Assembly: GCA_964417785.1 (NCBI GenBank)
Contig: CAYQJO010000054.1
Location: 1 to 20,739, forward strand
Source of the DNA: DAOTUL01 sp034437435
GTDB lineage: Bacteria > Chloroflexota > Anaerolineae > Aggregatilineales > Phototrophicaceae
Length of the DNA: 20,739 bases
Direction of reading: 5' to 3'
In this document: positions 14,347 to 20,739 of the stretch, one piece after another
Layout of the letters: every line of letters begins with the position of its first letter
Position numbering within the stretch: the first letter of the stretch is position 1
Translations under genes and position numbers: made by a program
Notes under the pieces: generated by a model
What the model saw: only the letters and a program-made list of their open reading frames with translations
What the model was told of the DNA's origin: nothing
Databases searched by the model: none

Positions 14347-14677
14347 CCTCAGCGAACAACGAGGTAATCTCCTGGATCAACGTATCCAGCGCAACATCAC
14401 GCGGTAGCTTGCGCCGAGCGCGATAACCATGCGGCTTTGCCGTGAGGATCAACATGCGACTGGACTTATCGAAGGAACTCAGGTTTTCATAGACCTTCTG
14501 CACCATCTGGTTACCCGGTACCATATCCAGGATAATCAGGTCGGGATTATAGGTATTTTCCATCTTGAGCGCTTCAACTGCACTACCGGGAATAAAGACT
14601 CCCCACTCAACTTGAGCTTGAAGTTCGTGGGCACGTTCAGGGTTGCCAATATAGAAAACGAGACGGTAGTCGGACAT
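14330..14677 (-). CDS. Degenerate single-domain receiver (response-regulator-like)
   Basis: A 115-residue protein with the receiver fold pattern and no output domain. The phosphoacceptor is conserved as Asp51 in DLIILDMVPG and the following Thr in MLILTAKP. The acidic pair that binds magnesium near the N-terminus is replaced (LVFYIGNPER), and the conserved Lys-Pro near the end is absent (ARRKLPRDV), so ordinary phosphorylation is doubtful. I chose ATG 14677 rather than a farther upstream start at 14734, because the promoter -35 covers 14729-14734 and an AGGTG lies upstream of 14677. It is transcribed alone, downstream of the glycosyltransferase operon, and overlaps the methyltransferase tail by 17 bp. 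Confidence 0.75.
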   Translation of the reverse strand: MSDYRLVFYIGNPERAHELQAQVEWGVFIPGSAVEALKMENTYNPDLIILDMVPGNQMVQKVYENLSSFDKSSRMLILTAKPHGYRARRKLPRDVALDTLIQEITSLFAEAKVIG

Positions 14678-14705
14678 GGGTTTTACACCTGAATTTAAGT
14701 CCAAC

Positions 14706-14734
14706 AATGTAGTTGAACTACAGCATAAACCCAA
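14706..14734 (-). promoter_or_regulatory. Promoter with overlapping palindrome for the degenerate receiver
   Basis: On the minus strand TTGGGT (14734-14729) is followed after 17 nt by TACATT (14711-14706). A 15-bp palindrome, TGTAGTT-G-AACTACA (14708-14722), covers the -10 and part of the spacer, where a repressor would be expected to bind. The predicted start near 14699 gives a leader of about 20 nt before the ATG at 14677. Confidence 0.5.
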
Positions 14735-14761
14735 ACGTGAATTTTGAGTCTTAACGAAGGC

Positions 14762-16615
14762 TTAACGTTCCGAAAAATACAGGTAGAACTGTTCGCCAGA
14801 GACATATGGACTCTCATAGGGGCCATCAAGTGTCCAGTAGTATTCCGCCGCTGTCACAAAATCCACCGCTTCCGGCGAGAAGAAGAACGCATAATCGCGG
14901 TCTGGATCGGCCTGCCGCGCACGGATAACGAAATCGTCGTAGCTGACCGGATAAAACTCGCGTTCAACGCCCAGGTAAGCCATAAACTCTCGTGTGAAAA
15001 CAACCTGCAACCAGTCCTCGTAGCCGAAAAAGATCACCGTGTCTTCCGGTAAATCCTGCATACGGAACAGCACATCATAATCCGCCAGCAAAAACGGAAT
15101 CTGCTGCTGGTAAACACGCTGGTGCGGACCGAAGTAATAGGCCACCTGGCTGACCATCACCAAGTTGACGATCACCAGCAGCCAGCGCCGCTCGCGCACC
15201 ACCGCACATACACCCCAGGCCATCAGCAGCACAATTCCCGGCATGGCGACCACAAAGCGTGCCGTCCATGCACTGCTCTGGATGAGGCTGTTCCCCAGTG
15301 CCGTGAGTACAATCCACAGCAGGAGCAGCATCCCCCCACCACGAGGCCGCCACATGGCACGATACACACCCAGAAAGAACAGCGGCACCAGCCAGGGCAG
15401 CACCAGCGCCGTCTCGCCACCGTAAAAGATGCTGGCATCCGGTTTGTGGATGTAATGCAGCAGCGGCGGCATGATCTTCTGGCGGAAGAATTGCTGCAAA
15501 TAGTAAAGGCCGTCCTCGCCGGTGAGGATGTCCGTCCAGTAGTCATCGTCCATCCCATGTTCGGTCAACCGCGTGAACATGGGCGCGTCCTGCCCGATGG
15601 TGACGGCATAGGTCGGCATGGCGACCAGCAGCATTACCCCCACCATCCAGGCCACACCGCGTCGATCCGGGCGCAGCGGTCCCGCCATCGTCAGCCAGAC
15701 CAGCCACGCCAGCACCAGCGCCGGGTACAGCAGTTCACCGCCTTCGTAGAAATAGGCCAGCCAGCCGAGCATGGCCCCCGCCAGCACGTACCATAACCGG
15801 TCCTGCATTTTGAGCGCCCGCACCAGGAACCCCAGCGCCAACACACCGAAAAGCGGATCGGCGATGTTGTTGATGGCGATGCGGCTCATATGGATATGCG
15901 GTGGGAAAGTCGCCAGGAAAGCCGCCGCCACCCAGGCAGTCGGACGGTCGAACAACTCACGCGCCAGAAAATACAGCGCCGGGACGGTCAATGCGCCGAA
16001 GATAGCACTCGTCAAACGCAGCACCGCCCATGATGAGCCGAGCAAATCGGATAGCACCATCTGGATATAGGGAAACACCCGCGTGAACGAGGGGATGATG
16101 TGGACCGGCATCAGCAGTGGGCTGAACGGGTCCGCCCGCATTTCGACAATTGCCATCACGAACGGCCCTTCATCCATCGACGCTCGCAGCGTGTCGCGCA
16201 CATCCCAGGTCCGCACCAGCAGCGCCAGCAACGTCAAAGCGACCAGCGGCCACGCCACTGGCGGCAAACTCACCCGCCGGACTCCGCCTGTTCCGGCGAC
16301 GATCAGCGCCGTCCCTACCACCAACAGACCAAACTGCACATGCAGGCTGAGGAAATCCAGATCGACGCCGATCACGCCACCGTTGCGCTCCGCCACCAGC
16401 AGCAGCGCCAACACACCGAATGCCAGCAATGGATAGCGGACGTATACGGCGCGGGTAACTTCGGCAAGCTGGTGGCTGCTACCGCTAAACGGATGAACCA
16501 ACCCGAAAGCGATCCCGGCCAGGATCACCAGCAAATCGGCCAGCAGCAGGCTATCACTGCTTGGACGATACAGGTGGGTTGCGCCAATAAGCGGCAGGAG
16601 CCAGATAAAGTGCAT
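14762..16615 (-). CDS. Multi-pass membrane glycosyltransferase, GT39/ArnT-like (third gene of operon)
   Basis: A 617-residue integral membrane protein with about ten or more hydrophobic helices, matching lipid-carrier-dependent GT-C glycosyltransferases (PMT/ArnT superfamily). These move a sugar from a polyprenyl-phosphate donor to an acceptor outside the membrane. The early external loop carries the acidic pair Asp148-Glu149 (SMDEGPFV) expected for catalysis. The stretch from TVPALYFLARELFDR to TFPPHIHMSRIAINNIADP is nearly the same as in the preceding gene, so the two are tandem paralogues. The C-terminus is a soluble domain (from about 520). I take ATG 16615 (GGAG 10 nt upstream) rather than the longer frame from 16663. 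It overlaps the preceding gene by 62 nt. Confidence 0.82.
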   Translation of the reverse strand: MHFIWLLPLIGATHLYRPSSDSLLLADLLVILAGIAFGLVHPFSGSSHQLAEVTRAVYVRYPLLAFGVLALLLVAERNGGVIGVDLDFLSLHVQFGLLVVGTALIVAGTGGVRRVSLPPVAWPLVALTLLALLVRTWDVRDTLRASMDEGPFVMAIVEMRADPFSPLLMPVHIIPSFTRVFPYIQMVLSDLLGSSWAVLRLTSAIFGALTVPALYFLARELFDRPTAWVAAAFLATFPPHIHMSRIAINNIADPLFGVLALGFLVRALKMQDRLWYVLAGAMLGWLAYFYEGGELLYPALVLAWLVWLTMAGPLRPDRRGVAWMVGVMLLVAMPTYAVTIGQDAPMFTRLTEHGMDDDYWTDILTGEDGLYYLQQFFRQKIMPPLLHYIHKPDASIFYGGETALVLPWLVPLFFLGVYRAMWRPRGGGMLLLLWIVLTALGNSLIQSSAWTARFVVAMPGIVLLMAWGVCAVVRERRWLLVIVNLVMVSQVAYYFGPHQRVYQQQIPFLLADYDVLFRMQDLPEDTVIFFGYEDWLQVVFTREFMAYLGVEREFYPVSYDDFVIRARQADPDRDYAFFFSPEAVDFVTAAEYYWTLDGPYESPYVSGEQFYLYFSER

Positions 16616-18227
16616 AGGTATACCGCTCCGGAATACCCTGCCGGTCGCTGAGATACGGTCCATCGATTTCCCCGTGATAGCTCAACCACTCGATATACGC
16701 CAGATGGCGCGGCGTGACGAAAAACGCATAACTGTGACGCGGCGGCAGTTGGTCCAGCAGCGGTAGATGGTCTTCGTCAAACGTGCGCACCTCATGCGCT
16801 ATGCCCAGGTAATCCATAAAGTGCTGGCTCATCTCCGCCTGAAGGAAGTCCACCGGGTTGTAAAACACCACCGTCTCGGCGGGCAGTTCGCGCAGTCGAT
16901 AAACCACATCGTAATGGCCGATCAAGTAGCCGTTGCGCTCGATGTAATCGTCCAGGTGCGGGCCAAAATAGTAACGAACCTGCACGATCCCCAGCACCAC
17001 CAGCACCGCCACCGTCCATCGCAGCGATTCACGCCGGAAACGGTCAGCCAGCCATACCACACCGGCAGCCAGCGTCAGCGCCAATGCCGGAAACGCCACC
17101 ACAAATCGCGCTGACCAGTTGTTGTTGACCAGCAGGCTGTTACCCAACGCTGTCAGCACAAGCCACAGGATCACCAACCAGCCCGACCGCCATCGCAGCA
17201 CCGCATACCCGCCGAGTAGCAGCAGCGGTACCAGAACGGGCAGCACCAGCGCCTCCGGTCCAGCGTAAAACAGGCTGGCGTCGGGGTCGCGGACGACGTG
17301 CATCAGCGCCGGTTCCAGATGTTCCGGCCAGTAGTCGGTGAACAGCCAGTCCAGGCTGAATTGCTGCCAGAAGGAATCCAGCAGATTCGCCTCACGGATG
17401 CGCGGCAGCAGATTATCGCTCGCCGGTGCCAGGAAAACCGGCAGCGCAACCGCAAAACCGAGAAAGAACCCCAGAATCGATCTGGCTGTGTCAGCCCCGG
17501 ACGGCGAATGATCGTAGGGACGCGCAAAAGCGCGTCCGAGGCAAATCACCAGCAGCGGCAAAAACAGCAGTTGCCCACCCTCATACACGTAGAACAGCAT
17601 ACCAGCCATCACACCGGCGGCTACCGAATAGCCGCGCACCAGGAACGCCAGCGCCAGTACCCCAAAGAGCGGGTCGGCGATGTTGTTGATCCCGATGCGG
17701 CTAAAGTGGATATGTGGCGGAAAGGTCGCCAGCAGCACGGCAGCGATCACAGCGATACGGCGGTCAAACAACCAGCGCCCCAACAGATACAGCGCCGGAA
17801 CGGTCAATGTGCCGAACAGCACACTCACCCAGCGGAGCGCCGCCAGCGACGGCGGCAGCAAACTCTGCAAATACGGATACAAACGGGTGAAAAACCCTTC
17901 GGCATAGAACGTCCCGGCTAGTGCCTGCCGGGGATCATCGTGAATCTGGTTGATGCCAATGACAAATGGCCCTTCGTCCAGCAGCGCCCGCGCCGCCAGC
18001 AAATCCCAGGCACGAATCACCAGCGCCAGCAGTGTCACCCCGCCGACCAGCCACAATTCCCGCCGGTTCATGTGCAGCGGCCAGGGCAGCGACGACGCCA
18101 CCAGACAACCCGCTCCTGCCAGCAGCAGCAAGAACTGCACATGGATGTTGGTCCCGGCGGACAACACCAGCAGCAGCACCAGTGCCGCCAATCCGGCAGC
18201 GGCCAGCGGTCGATCAGTCGAAGACAT
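16554..18227 (-). CDS. Multi-pass membrane glycosyltransferase, GT39/ArnT-like (second gene of operon)
   Basis: A 557-residue GT-C type membrane glycosyltransferase with an acidic pair at Asp84-Glu85 (LLDEGPFV) in the first large loop. The conserved stretch from TVPALYLLGRWLFDR to HFSRIGINNIADPLFG (about 142-188) is shared with the next gene. The C-terminal soluble part ends in HLAYIEWLSYHGEIDGPYLS. The open frame extends to 18485, but its first 86 codons only shadow the upstream gene in another frame and look non-protein-like. MSSTDRPLAAAGL from ATG 18227 is therefore the better start, overlapping the upstream stop by 14 nt with a weak ribosome binding site, so coupled translation is likely. 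Residues 231-237 (GRAFARP) are encoded by a copy of the TAGGGAC hairpin repeat at 17515-17538. Confidence 0.82.
   Translation of the reverse strand: MSSTDRPLAAAGLAALVLLLVLSAGTNIHVQFLLLLAGAGCLVASSLPWPLHMNRRELWLVGGVTLLALVIRAWDLLAARALLDEGPFVIGINQIHDDPRQALAGTFYAEGFFTRLYPYLQSLLPPSLAALRWVSVLFGTLTVPALYLLGRWLFDRRIAVIAAVLLATFPPHIHFSRIGINNIADPLFGVLALAFLVRGYSVAAGVMAGMLFYVYEGGQLLFLPLLVICLGRAFARPYDHSPSGADTARSILGFFLGFAVALPVFLAPASDNLLPRIREANLLDSFWQQFSLDWLFTDYWPEHLEPALMHVVRDPDASLFYAGPEALVLPVLVPLLLLGGYAVLRWRSGWLVILWLVLTALGNSLLVNNNWSARFVVAFPALALTLAAGVVWLADRFRRESLRWTVAVLVVLGIVQVRYYFGPHLDDYIERNGYLIGHYDVVYRLRELPAETVVFYNPVDFLQAEMSQHFMDYLGIAHEVRTFDEDHLPLLDQLPPRHSYAFFVTPRHLAYIEWLSYHGEIDGPYLSDRQGIPERYTYALYLAPAAYWRNPPVSSKQ
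17515..17538 (+). repeat. TAGGGAC hairpin repeat copy inside a glycosyltransferase gene
   Basis: TAGGGACGCGC, AAAA, GCGCGTCCG: a perfect 8-bp stem (17518-17525 with 17530-17537) and a 4-nt loop. It has the same flanks (TAG before, G after) as the intergenic copy at 4828-4850 and the inverted copy at 4787-4809. It lies in frame in a reading frame that stays open and encodes GRAFARP in the host protein. Confidence 0.65.
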
Positions 18228-20223
18228 ACGCGATCTCGAACAGCTTGCGGTCAGCGTCGTAGAAGTAATCGTGGCGGCTGTGTCCGGGATAGCAGCGATC
18301 CAGCCAGTCATGGACCGTTTCACCGAAAGCCGGGTCACGGTAATCCAGTACGAAAAAGTATGGCTTCTGCGCTGCCAGCGGTGGGCAGCGTTCCGTCTCA
18401 ATGCCGTTGAGATAATTGCGCCATGTCCAGGGATGGCCCAGTTCACCGGCAATGGCGGTGACGTAGATATGCATGAACGGGTCATCGGTCACAACAAAAG
18501 CGCTCCACCGGCTGCCACCCAGATGCTCAAACTGCTCGATCTGCTGCGCTGCATGCAGTTCACGGGCCGTGCGCCAGTTGTAATTGGGGATATATTCGCT
18601 GTGATAGATGTTCCAGTTGATCGCACCATTGACCAGCAAGACCGCACCACCAACCAGTACGATAACGGCATGTGATTTCGACAACCGGCGCAGCGCAAAT
18701 GCCAGCGCCGAAGCCGCCACCAGCAGCGCCACCGGCAGCGCCGTCACTGAACGCAATGCGTTGGGCAGTTCCACCGGCGCACCTACCGCCAGTGCCGACG
18801 GCAGAATAGTGATTACGACGGCCAGCGGCAGCAATAGCGCCATCCGGTTGACCCATCCCCGGCGCAGCCACAATGCCACACCGAGCAGCAGCAGCGCCCC
18901 CACCACCGGTCCCAGTGCTGGATGTCCCGGCGTCACATTGAACCACACAACATCGTTATTGAAGTTAAACATACCTAGCGACCGGTGCAGGCCGAACCAG
19001 ATGCGCTCAACCGATGCATCTTTGAAGAGATGATCGGCGCGATTCCAGTAACCTTCCGGATCAAATGCCCAGTAACCCAGCAGCGGCATATAGACCACTG
19101 CTGCCATCACGCCCAGTGCCAGCATGTTACCGGCCAGTCGCAGCCGCCCACCACCGGCGATAAACCGCAGGCCAAATCCGACCACCACCAGCAGCGGAAC
19201 AAGCCGGAAAGCCATGTAAGTATACATCCCGGCTCCCAGAATGAGACCGGCCAGCAGAAAATCGGTCCGGCGACCGGCGTGCAGCGCTCGCCACAACAGG
19301 CCCAGCAGCAGCGCGGTCATCAGGGCGGCTTCCCCGGCGCGGAAGCCGTTACGTCCCAGAATCATCAACCACAGGCTGCCCGCACCCAACCCCATCGCCA
19401 GGATTCCAGTCAGGCGTCCGTCGACTTGCGTGCCAGCCCAGTAGAGTGCCACCAGAGTCAACATAGCAATTGCCGCACTCACAATCTTGAGGTTCAGGAA
19501 TGTCAGGTCAAATAGCGGAGAATTGAGATAAGCGAGGTAAAAGTGCAGCGGTTCACGTCCAAAATTGCCATTGAAGTAGATAGGAAGCTGACCGTTGACC
19601 ATATTTTCGATGTCCATCAACTTCGCACCATGATCGCCCAGCATTCCGGCAGGCGCGGAGTCCAGCCGGTAAAAGAATGAAAACGCACCCACCGCCAGCA
19701 GCACAACCACAATCGCCAGACGATCTGCCGCAATAGTCGAGACTGCTGGCAATGTGAACTTCACCTGCTCTTGCAATGCAATCCACCAGACCGCCACACT
19801 CGCCAACCAGCAGATCAGCAGCAGCCAGGTAAACATGCCGCTGGACGCCGCCAGGAAGAATGTTCCCAGGCTGAACAATCCACCCGCACCCGCCAGGGAC
19901 ACCCGTTGGCGCGTCCAGCCGAATCGCGCCGGGGATGCCAGCAAAACATGGTCCGTCCCCGGCTTCACAATAACGTTCAGCCACAAGCCGGCAGCAACTG
20001 CACCCAGTATCGCACTGCCTGGTTGCGCTGCTGTAAACCGGTACTGCGCCAGTACAGCCAGCAGCAGCGGCAGAACCAGCCACAACCAGCGGCGAATGTT
20101 GGCCTCACGAAGAAGTAAGCCCCCTTGAAAGGCTGCGATGGCAACCATGAACAGACTTTCATGGTGGTAGGCCAGCACCCCAAAGATACACGCACTCACC
20201 GCCAGCGCCAGGTTAATCAGCAT
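18214..20223 (-). CDS. Multi-pass membrane glycosyltransferase-like protein (first gene of operon)
   Basis: A 669-residue integral membrane protein with many hydrophobic helices across the first 550 residues and a soluble C-terminal part ending in DADRKLFEIAYVFD. It belongs to the same broad GT39/PMT-like group as the next two genes. The loop after the helix AIVVVLLAVGAFSFFYRLDS carries GMLGDHGAK, with Asp197-His198 where the neighbours have Asp-Glu. I set the start at ATG 20223. A perfect TATAAT lies at 20252-20257, so the farther frame start (GTG 20313) would be upstream of the transcript, and an AGGGG precedes 20223. It is the first gene of a three-gene leftward operon. Function in surface polysaccharide or glycoprotein assembly is inference. 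Confidence 0.8.
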   Translation of the reverse strand: MLINLALAVSACIFGVLAYHHESLFMVAIAAFQGGLLLREANIRRWLWLVLPLLLAVLAQYRFTAAQPGSAILGAVAAGLWLNVIVKPGTDHVLLASPARFGWTRQRVSLAGAGGLFSLGTFFLAASSGMFTWLLLICWLASVAVWWIALQEQVKFTLPAVSTIAADRLAIVVVLLAVGAFSFFYRLDSAPAGMLGDHGAKLMDIENMVNGQLPIYFNGNFGREPLHFYLAYLNSPLFDLTFLNLKIVSAAIAMLTLVALYWAGTQVDGRLTGILAMGLGAGSLWLMILGRNGFRAGEAALMTALLLGLLWRALHAGRRTDFLLAGLILGAGMYTYMAFRLVPLLVVVGFGLRFIAGGGRLRLAGNMLALGVMAAVVYMPLLGYWAFDPEGYWNRADHLFKDASVERIWFGLHRSLGMFNFNNDVVWFNVTPGHPALGPVVGALLLLGVALWLRRGWVNRMALLLPLAVVITILPSALAVGAPVELPNALRSVTALPVALLVAASALAFALRRLSKSHAVIVLVGGAVLLVNGAINWNIYHSEYIPNYNWRTARELHAAQQIEQFEHLGGSRWSAFVVTDDPFMHIYVTAIAGELGHPWTWRNYLNGIETERCPPLAAQKPYFFVLDYRDPAFGETVHDWLDRCYPGHSRHDYFYDADRKLFEIAYVFD

Positions 20224-20251
20224 AATGCCCCTGCATATCTCGTCTCTACCA

Positions 20252-20280
20252 ATTATAGAGAGATCGTGGCTTATCTGTCC
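20252..20280 (-). promoter_or_regulatory. Promoter of the glycosyltransferase operon
   Basis: On the minus strand a perfect TATAAT (20257-20252) is preceded after 18 nt by CGGACA, which matches -35 consensus at four positions. The start would be near 20244, leaving about 20 nt before the ATG at 20223. This placement favours that ATG over the longer open frame. Confidence 0.55.
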
Positions 20281-20325
20281 GTTAAGTCTGAAGAATTTCG
20301 GAAAAATCCCCACCCTTAAGGATGG

Positions 20326-20338
20326 ATTGTACTACAAT
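20326..20338 (+). promoter_or_regulatory. -10 element within a 13-bp palindrome ahead of the second receiver
   Basis: ATTGTA-C-TACAAT (20326-20338) is a perfect palindrome whose right half is a -10 element (TACAAT) 23 nt before the receiver ATG. No good -35 is visible. Because it is symmetric, a TACAAT is also present on the opposite strand. Confidence 0.4.
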
Positions 20339-20361
20339 AAAGGCATGCAACAGGAGAAGAT

Positions 20362-20727
20362 ATGTCAGCATTGATACTGGTTGTTGATGACGAATGGCTG
20401 AACCGCGAACTCATGGAAGGTATTCTGACAATCTATGGTTATCGAGTCACGCTTGCCAGCAACGGCAAAGCCGCCCTGAAGGCTGCCGTTGAAAAGCATC
20501 CGGACCTGATTCTGGCCGATGTTCGCATGCCCGATATGGATGGAATTGAACTGTGCAGCAATCTGAACGGCCAGGACACTACCCATACCATTCCGATCAT
20601 TCTCCTGACCGCCCTCGACATTGCCCATGAAGAAGAAAAGATGGCGCTGGACTGCGGCGCAGCGGCCATTCTATCGCGTTCAACCGCCCCGGACACGCTG
20701 ATTCAACGGATCAAGGCACTGCTTTAG
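20362..20727 (+). CDS. Single-domain response regulator (receiver only)
   Basis: A 121-residue receiver protein without an output domain, of the CheY/SpoVR-like diffusible type. It has the acidic pair Asp9-Asp10 (LVVDDEWLNRE), the phosphoacceptor Asp53 (LILADVRMPDMDG) and Thr83 (IILLTALD). The usual Lys-Pro near the C-terminus is replaced by Arg106-Ser107 (AILSRSTAP). Loss of the Lys suggests altered phosphorylation-dependent signalling, though the Arg may partly substitute. The ATG follows AGGAG (20352-20356) with 5-nt spacing. It is divergent from the glycosyltransferase operon and ends 12 nt before the window edge. No sensor kinase is in view. Confidence 0.93.
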   Translation: MSALILVVDDEWLNRELMEGILTIYGYRVTLASNGKAALKAAVEKHPDLILADVRMPDMDGIELCSNLNGQDTTHTIPIILLTALDIAHEEEKMALDCGAAAILSRSTAPDTLIQRIKALL

Positions 20728-20739
20728 CGACGATTGATC

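Noticed and set aside
18228..18485. N-terminal extension of the second glycosyltransferase to 18485
   Set aside because: These codons overlap the 3' end of the first glycosyltransferase gene in another frame and read as Ser/Thr/Arg-rich non-protein sequence. ATG 18227 gives the normal overlapping junction.
20224..20313. Start of the first glycosyltransferase at GTG 20313
   Set aside because: A TATAAT promoter element lies within this stretch and no ribosome binding site precedes the GTG.
1..20739. Defence island, prophage, integrative element or toxin-antitoxin system
   Set aside because: No integrase, transposase, phage structural gene, restriction enzyme or nuclease-helicase gene was found. 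The methyltransferase stands alone and lacks DNA-methylase motifs.

Overview
The window looks like an ordinary chromosomal segment of a GC-rich bacterium, most likely Chloroflexota and possibly Anaerolineae-like. That placement is inferred from gene content and style: a Pro/Thr 'PTNTP' linker in a membrane transglutaminase, a heterodimeric ABC exporter, RNase J, a WYL-type regulator remnant and short dispersed hairpin repeats. No marker gene for taxonomy was analysed. I see no CRISPR array, tRNA, insertion sequence, prophage or recognisable defence system.

Layout from left to right. An aldo/keto reductase (82-909, +) converges on a two-gene ABC exporter operon read leftward (4684 to 949, -). 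The exporter genes overlap by 8 nt and together carry one consensus and one degenerate ATP site. The operon has a good sigma70-type promoter (4891-4919) and a roughly 200-nt leader holding three hairpin repeats. Upstream lie a 65-residue small protein (4958-5155, -), an orphan terminator-like hairpin, and the remains of a WYL transcriptional regulator of which only the first 11 codons and the C-terminal tail survive (5271-5460, +). The RNase P RNA gene rnpB follows (about 5463-5831, -). It is divergent from a membrane transglutaminase/DUF4129-type protein (5975-8401, +), which converges on RNase J (8498-10153, -).

Upstream of RNase J is a 601-residue divergent member of the glutamate-cysteine ligase/carboxylate-amine ligase fold (10359-12164, -). 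It is divergent from NADP-type isocitrate dehydrogenase (12276-13526, +). After a hairpin and an orphan coding fragment come a class I methyltransferase (13753-14346, +) and, overlapping it tail to tail, a degenerate single-domain receiver (14330-14677, -). The right end is a leftward operon of three multi-pass GT39/ArnT-like glycosyltransferases (20223 to 14762, -) with overlapping genes, the last two being tandem paralogues. A second single-domain receiver (20362-20727, +) is divergent from that operon.

The core genes are housekeeping (rnpB, RNase J, icd) and the others are envelope or export functions. Items most worth following up are the long divergent GCS2-like ligase, the TAGGGAC hairpin repeat family (including a copy inside a glycosyltransferase reading frame), the deleted WYL regulator, two degenerate receivers flanking the glycosyltransferase operon with palindromes on their promoters, and the long structured leader of RNase J. 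I did not find a convincing new multi-gene system.
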